DNA of 64,000 nucleotides. Origin: JAKZVK01 sp965248255. Its GTDB lineage: Bacteria; Acidobacteriota; Terriglobia; Bryobacterales; UBA6623. The position numbers and the translations under genes are program-made. The stretch lies in the NCBI GenBank assembly GCA_965248255.1, contig CBDFIW010000004.1, forward strand, positions 310,001-374,000, given 5' to 3'. A model generated the notes under the pieces. The model had not been told where the DNA came from and did not search any database. It saw only the letters and a list, made by a program, of their open reading frames with translations. Positions 45,431 to 54,536 of this stretch are shown piece after piece. The first letter of the stretch is position 1. The number at the start of each line of letters is the position of its first letter.

Positions 45431-46327
45431 ATGAATAGATGGAATCTGGTGACGCTCGTTAGTGTCGTCGCTGTGAGTGTGAATCTGAGTGCCGCATCTC
45501 TGACAGGCGTCGATCAAGCGATCGAGCACGGAGATCGGACGCGCGAGTACCGGCTCTACGTGCCATCAGGCCTTGATGGCGAGAGGCCTGCGCCGCTGGT
45601 TTTTGCGCTACACGGCGGGGGCGGGAAGGCGGCTCGCGAGGAAGGGCGGGTGCCCTACAACAAGTTCGCCGAGCGCGACGGCTGGATTGTGGTCTACCCC
45701 AACGGCATAGACGGCCGCTGGAACGACTTGCGCGGATACGAGGGCTTTGTCAGCCAGCGTGAGAATGTCGATGACGTCGGGTTGATCGAAACGATACTTA
45801 GGAAACTGAACAGCGAGTTCTCGGTCGATGAGAAGCGAGTTTTTGTGACCGGCGCATCCAACGGCGGCTTGATGTCACACACACTCGCTGCAAAGCTAGC
45901 CGACCGTATCGCGGCCATTGCTCCGATCGTGGGGTCGATGGCGAGACCGATCTCTAAGGAATTTCGGCCCTCGCGTCCGGTATCGGTGCTGATGATCAAC
46001 AACAAAGGCGATCCAGCGGTGTTGTGGGACGGAGGAGAGGGCGGCCGGGCGAACTTTGTCTCCATGCCGGAGGCCATCTCGAAATGGAAGCAAGCCAACG
46101 GCTGCGGCGACGAGCAGACGGTCTCGGCTGAGGCTATTCCCGGCGAGGCGGCTGACGCCCGTGTCAGCCACACGGTGTGGAGCGGCTGCGCCGGCGGCGT
46201 CAACTTGGAGCTCTACGTGGTGGAAGCCAACCGTCACGGGCACCCGCGCGGCATCCTCGATACGAAGAATGGGCGGGGTGTCTACGAAGTGATCTGGGAC
46301 TTCTTCGGGCGGAGCGACCGGAAGTAG
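45431..46327 (+). CDS. Secreted esterase, PHB-depolymerase/feruloyl-esterase-like (LpqC family)
   Basis: A 298-residue alpha/beta hydrolase. A signal peptide (LVTLVSVVAVSVNLSAA) precedes YRLYVPSGL, the oxyanion loop PLVFALHGGGGKA and the nucleophile motif GASNGG with Ser143. The histidine is probably in EANRHGHPRG. The CE1-type family cleaves esters of polyhydroxybutyrate, ferulate or acetylated sugars; the substrate here is unknown. It lies 49 bp downstream of the sulfatase pseudogene on the same strand. Confidence 0.85.
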   Translation: MNRWNLVTLVSVVAVSVNLSAASLTGVDQAIEHGDRTREYRLYVPSGLDGERPAPLVFALHGGGGKAAREEGRVPYNKFAERDGWIVVYPNGIDGRWNDLRGYEGFVSQRENVDDVGLIETILRKLNSEFSVDEKRVFVTGASNGGLMSHTLAAKLADRIAAIAPIVGSMARPISKEFRPSRPVSVLMINNKGDPAVLWDGGEGGRANFVSMPEAISKWKQANGCGDEQTVSAEAIPGEAADARVSHTVWSGCAGGVNLELYVVEANRHGHPRGILDTKNGRGVYEVIWDFFGRSDRK

Positions 46328-46825
46328 CGAGACTTTTAGGGTAGCTGCCAATCACGGAAAGTTTGCAGAAGGAATTTCCCGAACGCGAGCAGGACTAAGC
46401 TACTCAAAACGAGCGAGTTAAGCCCTCTTCTGCACTTTACTGTTGGGATATCGGGTTCGCATGAGAATCCGCCACCTTGTTGCCATAAACTTGGCCTAAT
46501 AAAAAGACTTAACTAGATCGAGGGCGCACTTGGCTGTGTGGTCGGCAATCCGGGAGAAGTGCCACTCCTTCAGAAAACTTCGAAGCAAAGATGGATCCGG
46601 CCCTGTCGGGTAGTGGCGCTCTTTGAGTCGCGAGAAGGCCGCCATGTTACGCGCGACGCACGGAGCGTTTGGAAGCTCACCTCGAGCTGTTGCGCTGTCA
46701 TTACAACTTCATCCGGTCCGGCAGCGCAGTTTTCTGCCATTTTAACAAGGATTTCACTACGTGGGTCCTCATACTCACGGCTCGGCGCCGGACCATGGAG
46801 AGCCGCTTCTGCTAGGGTGTCGCCT
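46328..46825. other. Long leader/intergenic region before the ferredoxin reductase
   Basis: About 500 bp, part of it AT-rich (near 46490-46515: CCTAATAAAAAGACTTAACT). The frame of the reductase stays open upstream to 46538, but the added 96 residues look non-coding. A transposase fragment is embedded at 46663-46728. Confidence 0.45.
46663..46728 (+). pseudogene. Transposase C-terminal fragment
   Basis: The frame reads ERLEAHLELLRCHYNFIRSG, which matches the H-L-x-L-x-x-x-Y-Y-N-F-I/V-R-P-H segment near the end of several transposase families (for example IS1-like or ISNCY). The PH that normally follows is replaced, and no other part of the gene is present. A small relic. Confidence 0.4.
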
Positions 46826-48241
46826 ATGGGGACGCTGGGAAGCAGCGACCGCTTGCTGCACGTTGCGATCGTTGGCGCAGGGCCGGCTGGATTCTACGTT
46901 CTCCAGCATCTGTTTCGCGACGGCAATCCGGCGGTTCGGGTCGACATGTTCGACCGGCTCCCGACGCCGTTCGGGCTGGTGCGTCAGGGGGTTGCGCCCG
47001 ACCACCAGAAGATCAAGTCCGTCGTCAAGGTTTATAACAAACTGGCCCGCGACCCCCGTTTTCGGTTTTTCGGGCAGGTCGAGTTCGGCAAAGACCTGCA
47101 GATCGAGGACCTTCGCCGCCACTACCACCAAGTCATCTTCGCCACCGGCGCGCAGGGCGACCGCAGGCTCAACATTCCGGGCGAAGACCTCGCGGGCAGC
47201 CACTCGGCCGCCGAGTTCGTCGCTTGGTACAACGGTCATCCCGATTACTCCGGCCGGCGGTTCGATCTGAGCCACCGCACAGCCGTGGTCATCGGTGTCG
47301 GCAACGTCGCGGTGGACGTGTCCCGCATCCTCTGCCGTAGTCCCGAGGAGTTAGCCTCGACCGACGTGGCCGACTACGCGCTCGATGCACTGAAGGAAAG
47401 CGGCATCCAGGAAGTTTATCTACTGGGTCGCCGCGGGCCGGCGCAGGCCGCCTTTACGGCCAACGAGTTGTCGGAACTCGGCGACTTGGCCGAGGCGGAG
47501 ACTGTGGCGCTTCTCGATCCGGCCGAGACCGAGCATCTTTGCACGAATCTCGGCGAGCCGCCCGACCGGATCACGGCACGCAAGATCGAAATCCTTCGGC
47601 AGTATGCGCATCCACCCGACTCGGACAAGCCGAAGAAGCTGCTTATCCGTTTCCTGGTGTCCCCGGTCGAGATCCTCGGTGACGAACGGGGTCATGTGCG
47701 TGCGATTCGCTTGGAAAGAAACGAGTGCTTCCGCGACGAAGCCGGTGAGACGCAGTTCCGGGCAACCGACCGTTATGAAATGCTTGAGACGGGCCTCGTC
47801 TTCCGCGCAGTCGGTTACCGTGGCGTCCGGCTTCCGGGGCTACCTTTTCGGGACGACTGGGGCGTCATCGCCAATCGGCAGGGCCGAGTCGTGGATCCGG
47901 CAACGGGCGATCCCGTCCGGGGAGTCTACGTCAGCGGGTGGATCAAGCGCGGCCCCACAGGGCTGATCGGAACCAACAACGCCGACGCCAAAGAGACGGT
48001 CCAGCGCATGTTGGAGGATCTCTCAAACGGGGACGTGATCGGGCCGTCTGAGACGGACCCGGAAGCGGTCGTCAAACTGTTCGAGAGTCGCGGCGTCCGA
48101 TTCGTCACCTACTCGGATTGGCTGGAACTCGATGCCGTCGAGGTGATTCGAGGGATACCCGTCGACCGGCCCCGCATCAAGTTTACCCAAAGGGACGAGT
48201 TCTTCAAAGTCTTGGAGGCCCTGGAACCACCGAGAGAGTAG
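46826..48241 (+). CDS. Ferredoxin/adrenodoxin-type NADP+ reductase (FprA-like)
   Basis: A 471-residue flavoenzyme of the FprA/adrenodoxin reductase family, which passes electrons between NADPH and ferredoxin. The FAD-binding motif is VAIVGAGPAGFYVLQHL; further on are FDRLPTPFGLVRQGVAPDH, the NADP site IGVGNVAVDVSRIL, and the C-terminal GWIKRGPTGLIGTNNADAKE. The ATG at 46826 (MGTLGSSDRLL) places the FAD motif at the usual distance. The ferredoxin partner is not in the window. Confidence 0.9.
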   Translation: MGTLGSSDRLLHVAIVGAGPAGFYVLQHLFRDGNPAVRVDMFDRLPTPFGLVRQGVAPDHQKIKSVVKVYNKLARDPRFRFFGQVEFGKDLQIEDLRRHYHQVIFATGAQGDRRLNIPGEDLAGSHSAAEFVAWYNGHPDYSGRRFDLSHRTAVVIGVGNVAVDVSRILCRSPEELASTDVADYALDALKESGIQEVYLLGRRGPAQAAFTANELSELGDLAEAETVALLDPAETEHLCTNLGEPPDRITARKIEILRQYAHPPDSDKPKKLLIRFLVSPVEILGDERGHVRAIRLERNECFRDEAGETQFRATDRYEMLETGLVFRAVGYRGVRLPGLPFRDDWGVIANRQGRVVDPATGDPVRGVYVSGWIKRGPTGLIGTNNADAKETVQRMLEDLSNGDVIGPSETDPEAVVKLFESRGVRFVTYSDWLELDAVEVIRGIPVDRPRIKFTQRDEFFKVLEALEPPRE

Positions 48242-48360
48242 TCAAATCACGAGAAGGAAGAGATCATCGGACGACTACCTGATCCCTATTGTCGCCGGGT
48301 CGCTAAGACCGCCTGAATCTTAGGAAGTAATTCTGCTACAACATTGCTATCGAGGTCTCC

Positions 48361-49644
48361 ATGCGCCAAGTTCGACTAAGCATTAGGATTGCCATTGCAG
48401 TGATGCTGAGCAACGTGTTTGTGCCCATTGCTTTGCTTGCTCAGTCCATCGACGCGGCCAAACTGCACGAGGAAGCCATCGTTGTGGACGGCCACGTCCA
48501 CATCATCACGCCCGTCTTCCACCAAGGCATCGATCCGTGGAAGGTCCAGGAGACGGGCCTGTTCGATTACGCTCGTGCCAAACAGGGCGGCCTCGACGTT
48601 GTCGTCCACACCGTCTACATCGAGGACCCCTACAACAATTACAACTACGCGGTTAAACAGGCCTGCCGTTTGATTGAAACGTTCTACCGCGTCCTCGACG
48701 CCAACGCCGACAAGATGGAACTGGCCCTCACCTCGGGCGACGTGCGCCGCATCGTCGCGAAGGGAAAGATGGCCGCCATTTTGGCCCTCGAAGGCGGCTT
48801 CGACACGGAAGGCGACCTCGACGTCCTACGACTCTTCCACCGCCTCGGTGTCCGCATGATCCAGCCCATCAGCCACAACACGACCAACTCCTTCATGGAC
48901 GCGGGTCTTGGGGTCACGAAATGGGGAGGGCTCACCGACCAAGGCCGCAAGGTTATCTCCGAGATGAACCGTCTCGGCATCTTGATCGACCTATCGCACG
49001 CCAGCGACGAGGCCATGCTGCAGATCATCGAGGCCAGCCGTGCTCCCGTGGTCGGCAGCCACCATGGGCTTCGCCACTTTGTGGACCACACCCGAAACCT
49101 CTCCGACGAAGTACTCAAGTCCATGGCAGCCAAGGGTGGACTGATGGGCCTGCACTCGAGCTCGGGCTACATCGGGGTGAAACTCGCGGAATGGCGAAGG
49201 GCTCAGTCTACAGGAGCCGGCGGAAGCAGGTCGGCTCCTAGGCTACGACACCTCATCGAGGGCTTCGAATTCCACCGCCCTGCCTACGAAGACTTTGGAG
49301 CCTACATCGCCAAGCTCGACGCCAAGATGCACGACCGATGGAACAATGGCGGATACGGGACGCCCTGGCGGGAATCACACCGGAAAGCGGTCGAAGCCGG
49401 ACGGCCCCTGCCGACGGTGGACGATTGGGCGACCCAGATCGATTACGTCGTCGAGATGGCGGGCGACAGCCACATTGGTGTGGGCCTCGATCTCATGAGC
49501 GGCCCCAACCTGCTCGACTTCGACGCCACCGGGTACCCACGCCTCACCGAAGCTCTGGTCAAGAAGGGCTACAGCGAACAACGCATCAAGAAGATCCTCG
49601 GCGAAAACTGGCTCCGGCTCTTGGATGCAGCGAAGGTACCGTGA
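48361..49644 (+). CDS. Secreted membrane-dipeptidase-like peptidase (M19)
   Basis: A 427-residue zinc peptidase of the renal dipeptidase family. A signal peptide ends near IALLAQS, followed by the metal-binding VVDGHVHI (His45, His47), the bridging Glu in ILALEGGF, ILIDLSHASDEAM and VVGSHHGLRHFVDHTRNLSD, and the C-terminal GVGLDLMSGPN. It hydrolyses dipeptides, including those with D-residues. The following gene is a gamma-glutamyltransferase, so the pair may work on exported peptides such as glutathione. Confidence 0.9.
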   Translation: MRQVRLSIRIAIAVMLSNVFVPIALLAQSIDAAKLHEEAIVVDGHVHIITPVFHQGIDPWKVQETGLFDYARAKQGGLDVVVHTVYIEDPYNNYNYAVKQACRLIETFYRVLDANADKMELALTSGDVRRIVAKGKMAAILALEGGFDTEGDLDVLRLFHRLGVRMIQPISHNTTNSFMDAGLGVTKWGGLTDQGRKVISEMNRLGILIDLSHASDEAMLQIIEASRAPVVGSHHGLRHFVDHTRNLSDEVLKSMAAKGGLMGLHSSSGYIGVKLAEWRRAQSTGAGGSRSAPRLRHLIEGFEFHRPAYEDFGAYIAKLDAKMHDRWNNGGYGTPWRESHRKAVEAGRPLPTVDDWATQIDYVVEMAGDSHIGVGLDLMSGPNLLDFDATGYPRLTEALVKKGYSEQRIKKILGENWLRLLDAAKVP

Positions 49645-49837
49645 GAACCCGCGACGGGGGCCCGTCGCCGTGTTCGTCCAGCAAGGCAAGTGCGTTGTCC
49701 TTGCGACGCAAGCAGCATTCCCCCATCGGTACGGACCACTTCATCCGGTCGACCAACTAGGACGGTCGTCTAGGTCAGTGCCGTGGAGACGGTGGCACAA
49801 AGGCCCCGCTATACTTTCTACGGACGGAGGAACGGCG

Positions 49838-51721
49838 ATGACGGCAACGAAGAAATACGGGCAGGCCGGTGGAATCCTAGTGATCGTAGCGGTGACCTTG
49901 GTACTCACAGGCAAGCCGCTCGCACAGGCTCAGACGATGAAACCGGTGATACGCGGCACGGAGTACGCAGTATCCAGCCGCAAACCGCAGGCGAGTCAGG
50001 CTGCGGAACGGATCTTGCGGGCCGGTGGCAACGCCTTTGACGCTGCTGTGGCGGGCCAGGCGGTCCTTTGCGTGACGGACCCCGGCTCGAACGGCGTGGG
50101 CGGCGATGCGTTCATCCTGGTCTTCGATGCGAAGTCCCAGAAAGTTTACTCGGTCAATGCCGGGGGCTATTCGCCCAAGCTCGCCACGATCGACTGGTAC
50201 AAGAAGAACAACGAGGGGAAGATACCCAAGAGCGACAGCTTGCTTTCGGCGACGGTCCCGACCAGCGTCGATGCCTGGTACACGATGCTTCACCGCTGGG
50301 GCACCATGACCCTCGCGGAGGTCTTGCAGCCGGCGATCGAGCTCGCCGACGGTTTTCCGCTCAGTGAGAGATTGGCGGACTCGATCGGAGGAAGCAAGGA
50401 AGGCCGCCGAGACATTCTTGTTCAGGACGACGGCATCGAGACCGAAACAGAGCGCGTCCACGGCAATCGAAAGCTTCGCAAATACCCGACGAGCGACAGG
50501 GTTTACTTTCCTGGGGGCAAGCCTCTACGGGCTGGAGAGGTCTTTCGCAATCCGGATCTGGCCCGCACCCTGAGGAAACTGGTCGAAGCCGAGAAAGAGC
50601 ATGCCGGCAAGGGACGTTTAGCCGCGCTGAAGGCCGGGCGAGACCGCTTCTACAAGGGCGATATCGCCCGCACAATGGCCAAGTTTTCCGAGGCCAACGG
50701 AGGGCTGTTCCGGTACGAAGACTTCGCCGAATACAGCGTCAAGGTCGAGGAACCGATTTCGATCAACTATCGCGGTTATGAAGTCTTCAAGAATCCCTCC
50801 GCCTGCCAGGGCCCTTCGGAGCTCTTTACGCTCAACATCCTCAGAGGATTGGACTTGAAGGCCATGGGACACAATTCGGCAGACTACATCCATACCTTCG
50901 TCGAAGCGCTCAAACTCGCCTTTGCGGATCGTGAGATGTACCTGGCCGACATGGACTTCGTCAAGATTCCGTTTCCGAGTCTGCTGGCGGAATCCTACGG
51001 TGCCCGGCGACGATCGTTGATTGACGCCAAGAAAGCTTCCCGAGAGTTCCGGCCGGGGCGTGTCGACACGGGCGTCTCGGGCGCGTCGAAGCGGCCGCGG
51101 TTCCGCTTTCCCGTTTCCGCCGACGCCGACCATGAAGGTGACACCAGCTATGTGGCGGTGGTCGATAAAGATCGCAACGCCGTGTCGTGGACTCCCAGCC
51201 TGCACTCCGGGTTCGGGACGGGGGTCGTGATGGCCGACCTAGGGTTCATCTTCAACTGCCGCGGGGACTACTTCTGGCTACAGGAAGGACATCCGAACGC
51301 ACTTGTGCCGCGCAAGCGGCCGCGCAGCACGTTGACACCCACGCTCATTCTCAAGGACGGCAAACCGTTCATGGCCGTCGGTAGCCCGGGCGGCGACGAC
51401 CAATGTATGAGGATCATGCAGACGTTTCTGAACGTCGTCGAGTTTGACATGAACATCCAGGCCGCCATCGAGGCCCCCCGCACTACAACGCATAGTTTTC
51501 CATCCTCAGTTTTTCCCCATGCGATGGATCCCGGGCACCTAGCCGTCGAAAGCCGTGTTGCGGCTGACGTGGTTGAGGAGTTGAGAGGGCGTGGCCACCG
51601 TGTTGACATCCGCGGACCCTGGTCAATGAGCGCCACCTCGGCGATCGTGATCGACCCGGAGACCGGCGTCCTCAGCGCCGGTGCGGACGTTCGGGGCGAC
51701 AACTACGCGCTGGCGTGGTGA
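49838..51721 (+). CDS. Gamma-glutamyltransferase-family protein
   Basis: A 627-residue Ntn-hydrolase precursor. A signal peptide (AGGILVIVAVTLVLTGKPLA) is followed by the large subunit (ASQAAERILRAGGNAFDAAV, DPGSNGVGGDAF). Autocleavage would occur before the nucleophile Thr436 in HEGDTSYVAVVDKDRNAVS. The small subunit includes LNVVEFDMNIQAAIEAPR. The enzyme transfers or hydrolyses gamma-glutamyl groups in the periplasm. The start at 49838 has GGAGG in front. It lies 193 bp downstream of the M19 peptidase gene. Confidence 0.92.
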   Translation: MTATKKYGQAGGILVIVAVTLVLTGKPLAQAQTMKPVIRGTEYAVSSRKPQASQAAERILRAGGNAFDAAVAGQAVLCVTDPGSNGVGGDAFILVFDAKSQKVYSVNAGGYSPKLATIDWYKKNNEGKIPKSDSLLSATVPTSVDAWYTMLHRWGTMTLAEVLQPAIELADGFPLSERLADSIGGSKEGRRDILVQDDGIETETERVHGNRKLRKYPTSDRVYFPGGKPLRAGEVFRNPDLARTLRKLVEAEKEHAGKGRLAALKAGRDRFYKGDIARTMAKFSEANGGLFRYEDFAEYSVKVEEPISINYRGYEVFKNPSACQGPSELFTLNILRGLDLKAMGHNSADYIHTFVEALKLAFADREMYLADMDFVKIPFPSLLAESYGARRRSLIDAKKASREFRPGRVDTGVSGASKRPRFRFPVSADADHEGDTSYVAVVDKDRNAVSWTPSLHSGFGTGVVMADLGFIFNCRGDYFWLQEGHPNALVPRKRPRSTLTPTLILKDGKPFMAVGSPGGDDQCMRIMQTFLNVVEFDMNIQAAIEAPRTTTHSFPSSVFPHAMDPGHLAVESRVAADVVEELRGRGHRVDIRGPWSMSATSAIVIDPETGVLSAGADVRGDNYALAW

Positions 51722-51730
51722 GCGCCGCAG

Positions 51731-51796
51731 TAGTGTGTTTCGGAGATACGGTCACGTTTCGGTTTGCCATGTAGGGGCGGCCCCCGTGCCCGCCCG
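51731..51796 (+). repeat. Dispersed bipartite repeat, copy 2
   Basis: TAGTGTGTTTCGGAGATACG, then GTCACGTTTCGGTTTGCC and GTAGGGGCGGCCCCCGTGCC: the same order as copy 1 (18712-18780) with few differences. It again starts within ten bases of a gene end, here the gamma-glutamyltransferase. Confidence 0.65.
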
Positions 51797-51837
51797 CCCA
51801 GGATGGCGGCGGATGCCCGCTCAGATAACTCAAAACT

Positions 51838-51895
51838 CCGGACAGAGGCGCGGGCGTAAACCCGCGCGCTCCCTCGATGCCCCACCTCTGTCCGG
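51838..51895. repeat. Nested hairpins between convergent genes
   Basis: CCGGACAGAGG (51838-51848) pairs with CCTCTGTCCGG (51885-51895), and inside lies GCGCGGG-CGTAAA-CCCGCGC (51848-51867). Both stems are perfect. The site lies 63 bp beyond the MATE gene stop, so the structure may help end transcription or be another repeat element. No T-run follows on either strand. Confidence 0.55.
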
Positions 51896-51957
51896 TCCCG
51901 ACAAGGACACTCTGTTTGGTTTCGGCTCGTCCGGGTCAGGGGTGCGGGTCTCAAAGC

Positions 51958-53298
51958 TCAGAGTTGATGTTGGCGGGCCAGCGGCGCGGCTCCGAGGCCG
52001 GGCCAGATGCGGAGCAGGCCGAACGCGGCGCGCGCGGTAATCCACACGGCGGTCACCCACCAAATGTCGGTTAGAGCGGCAGGAGTTGTCGCGTCCACCC
52101 AGGTTAGAGCTAGGGCTCCGACCGCCGTCGCAAAGAGCACCGCATTGCGCAGATAGCGGAAGTCGCCTGTGCCCCAGTGGACACCGTCGGTACCGAACGC
52201 CAACGCGTTGATCGGCTGAGCGAGAGCCGCTACCCACCAGGCCCGAGAGAAGACGGCGTACGAGGTAAGCGGCAGCAGCACAGCGGCGACAAGGCTCTCG
52301 CCCGCGATCATTCCGGCTGCGAGGACTACGCCGGCCCCCAAGCTCCACCAGCAGACCACCGCGGCTACGCGGCGGCTCTCGGCCAGGTTCGCGGCGCCTA
52401 GGAAGTAGGCGACTAGGCTCTGTCCCGCGATGGCAAAGGCGTCGAGAAACAGCGCGGTGAAGGCCCAGACTTGGCGAATCGCCTGGTGGGCCGCGCCGGC
52501 GTCGGCGCCACTCTCGGTGGCTGCGCGTGTTGTTAAGAGAAGGAACAGGTTCAGGGAGACCGTGCGTACGAACAGTTCCCGGCCGATGCGCAGCAGTCCG
52601 CCGAATTCGCTGAGCTGCAGACGGGCGGGCCATGGCATCCGGCGCACAACGACCACGACGGCCGCGAGGGCTCCCAGCCATTGGCTGACCACGCTGGCCG
52701 CCGCCGCACCCGCCACTCCGAATGCAGGGACTGGGCCGGCGCCGAAGATCAGCACGGGGTCGAGAACGATGTTGAGAGCGTTGAGGCCTGCTGCGATCCA
52801 CAGCGGTGTGCGCATGTCCTGCAGTCCTCGAAGCGTGCCGAACGCCGCGAGGGTGATGAGAACGGCCGGCGCACCGAAGAGGCGAATCGCCATGTAGTCT
52901 TTCGCCGGCGCGGTGAGATCGCCGGAAGCGCCCATCCACCGGACGAGGGGATCGACCGCCAACAGACCCAGCAGCGAGAGCAGTAGGCCCAGGAGCGCGC
53001 TCAGAACCAGGGCCTGCGCGTTGGCCCTGCCGGCGTGGGCGTGATCTCCGCTGCCTTGGCTGCGGGCGACTTCGGTCTGTGTAGCGATGCCGAGGAAGTT
53101 GAACATCCAGAAGACGCTCGATAGGAGGGCTGCGCCGACGCCGAGTCCTGCCAAGGGAGCGGCTCCCAGCCGGGCGACAAACGCCGTGTCGGCGAGGCCG
53201 GTGAGCGGTTCGGCGATGAGGGAGAACAGTAAAGGCACCGAGAGGCGCAGGAAGGTGCGGTGGGGGGAATCGACGAAGGGATGGGGTGCGGACGGCAC
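51958..53298 (-). CDS. MATE-family efflux transporter (DinF-like)
   Basis: A 446-residue membrane protein with about 12 hydrophobic segments in two similar halves (SVPLLFSLIAEPLTGLADTA, FVARLGAAPLAGLGVG in the first; FTALFLDAFAIAGQSLVAYF, LGAANL in the second). The pattern fits the DinF branch, which expels drugs or metabolites using sodium or proton gradients. The substrate is unknown. It converges with the gamma-glutamyltransferase gene. Confidence 0.88.
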   Translation of the reverse strand: MPSAPHPFVDSPHRTFLRLSVPLLFSLIAEPLTGLADTAFVARLGAAPLAGLGVGAALLSSVFWMFNFLGIATQTEVARSQGSGDHAHAGRANAQALVLSALLGLLLSLLGLLAVDPLVRWMGASGDLTAPAKDYMAIRLFGAPAVLITLAAFGTLRGLQDMRTPLWIAAGLNALNIVLDPVLIFGAGPVPAFGVAGAAAASVVSQWLGALAAVVVVVRRMPWPARLQLSEFGGLLRIGRELFVRTVSLNLFLLLTTRAATESGADAGAAHQAIRQVWAFTALFLDAFAIAGQSLVAYFLGAANLAESRRVAAVVCWWSLGAGVVLAAGMIAGESLVAAVLLPLTSYAVFSRAWWVAALAQPINALAFGTDGVHWGTGDFRYLRNAVLFATAVGALALTWVDATTPAALTDIWWVTAVWITARAAFGLLRIWPGLGAAPLARQHQL

Positions 53299-53416
53299 AG
53301 TGCGTGCAGGACAGATTGGTTACAGGACAAGTTGAAGGAGCAGCAGGTGGAAGCCCGCTCGCTTGGTTAAGGTTGACATGCCGACTCCCTTCAACCCATC
53401 TAGAATAGACAGGATT

Positions 53417-54433
53417 ATGAAACGAACCGCCACGCTGTTGCTCCCTCTGTTTCTCTTAAGCGCACTCACGCTGCCGAGTCAAGAGCTGAGAGGCTGGACC
53501 AAGGGCAAAGGGTTCGGCTGGGTGTGGGGTGAGGACGATGAGCATGGGGCGCTCAATGCCGTCCTGTCGCCGGAGCACGTGCTGCGGGCGATGCAGGCCG
53601 TCAAGAAGGGCAAGGTCTACGATCTCGGAGTGCCGCTCGATCAGTTCTCCTACAAATGGCCCGGTCACTCGGCGACTTCGATCGTCTCCTTTCGCACACC
53701 GGAGGGCGTGAAACGCCAAGGCGACATCGAGGGCTTCGGCGAGTCGCATCCGAACAAGCTCGGGTTCCATAGCTGCGCGCTCTATATGTCCGACAACCTC
53801 GGGACACAGATTGACGGCCTGGCCCACATCACCACGGGCAAGGACAACCACTGGTACAACGGCTTCAAGGAGTCGGACTGGGGCGGTAACTTCGGTGTAC
53901 GCAAGACCGATGCCGACGGCATCCCGCCAGTGATCGGGCGAGGGGTGATGATCGATGTAGCCGCCTGGAAGGGCGTGGATGCGTTGCCGTCGCAGTTCCC
54001 GATTACGTCGAAGGAACTCAAGGCAGCCCTACAGGCCCAGAACACGGATGTCGAGCCGGGCGACATGGTCTTCATCCGCACAGGCACCCTACGCTATTGG
54101 GGCGAGAACGGGTCCGACCACGAGAAGATCGCCGAGCACGACTCGGCCGGCCTGACGCTAGAAGGGGCGAAGTGGCTGGTTGAGCAGAAGGGGGCTGTCC
54201 TCATCGGCGCCGACACGAGCGGCGTCGAGGTGGGCTCAGATCCCAAGATTCCCAACCGAGCGATTCCCGTTCACGAGTACTTGCTCGTTGAGCAAGGGGT
54301 GCACATTGCGGAATTCCACAACCTCGAGGAGCTGTCGAGGAACAAGGTCTACCGTTTTACGTACGTCGCCATGACCAATCGCTTGATCGGGACCGTGGCG
54401 GGTACGGCCATGCGGCCGATCGCGATCGAGTGA
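53417..54433 (+). CDS. Secreted cyclase-family (PF04199) metal hydrolase
   Basis: A 338-residue protein of the kynurenine-formamidase/putative cyclase family. The signal peptide is KRTATLLLPLFLLSALTLPS. The metal motif appears as GTQIDGLAHI, where the family has H-x-G-T-H-x-D-x-x-x-H; the Gln replacing one His is worth noting. Further residues are VAAWKGVD, GDMVFIRTG and GADTSGVEVG. It probably hydrolyses an amide or lactone outside the cytoplasm. The ATG at 53417 is directly followed by the signal peptide. Confidence 0.85.
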   Translation: MKRTATLLLPLFLLSALTLPSQELRGWTKGKGFGWVWGEDDEHGALNAVLSPEHVLRAMQAVKKGKVYDLGVPLDQFSYKWPGHSATSIVSFRTPEGVKRQGDIEGFGESHPNKLGFHSCALYMSDNLGTQIDGLAHITTGKDNHWYNGFKESDWGGNFGVRKTDADGIPPVIGRGVMIDVAAWKGVDALPSQFPITSKELKAALQAQNTDVEPGDMVFIRTGTLRYWGENGSDHEKIAEHDSAGLTLEGAKWLVEQKGAVLIGADTSGVEVGSDPKIPNRAIPVHEYLLVEQGVHIAEFHNLEELSRNKVYRFTYVAMTNRLIGTVAGTAMRPIAIE

Positions 54434-54536
54434 CGGCGCGACTGGTTCGGCCATCACACGGGGCCCACTGAAGACGCAGCGAGCCCTCAGTCGTACCTGT
54501 GTAGAATGATCTGCGACGAGGCGCTCCCGGTTGAAC

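Noticed and set aside
46538..46825. N-terminal extension of the ferredoxin reductase
   Set aside because: The 96 extra residues have no domain and overlap a transposase relic in another frame. The FAD motif is at the normal distance from the ATG at 46826.
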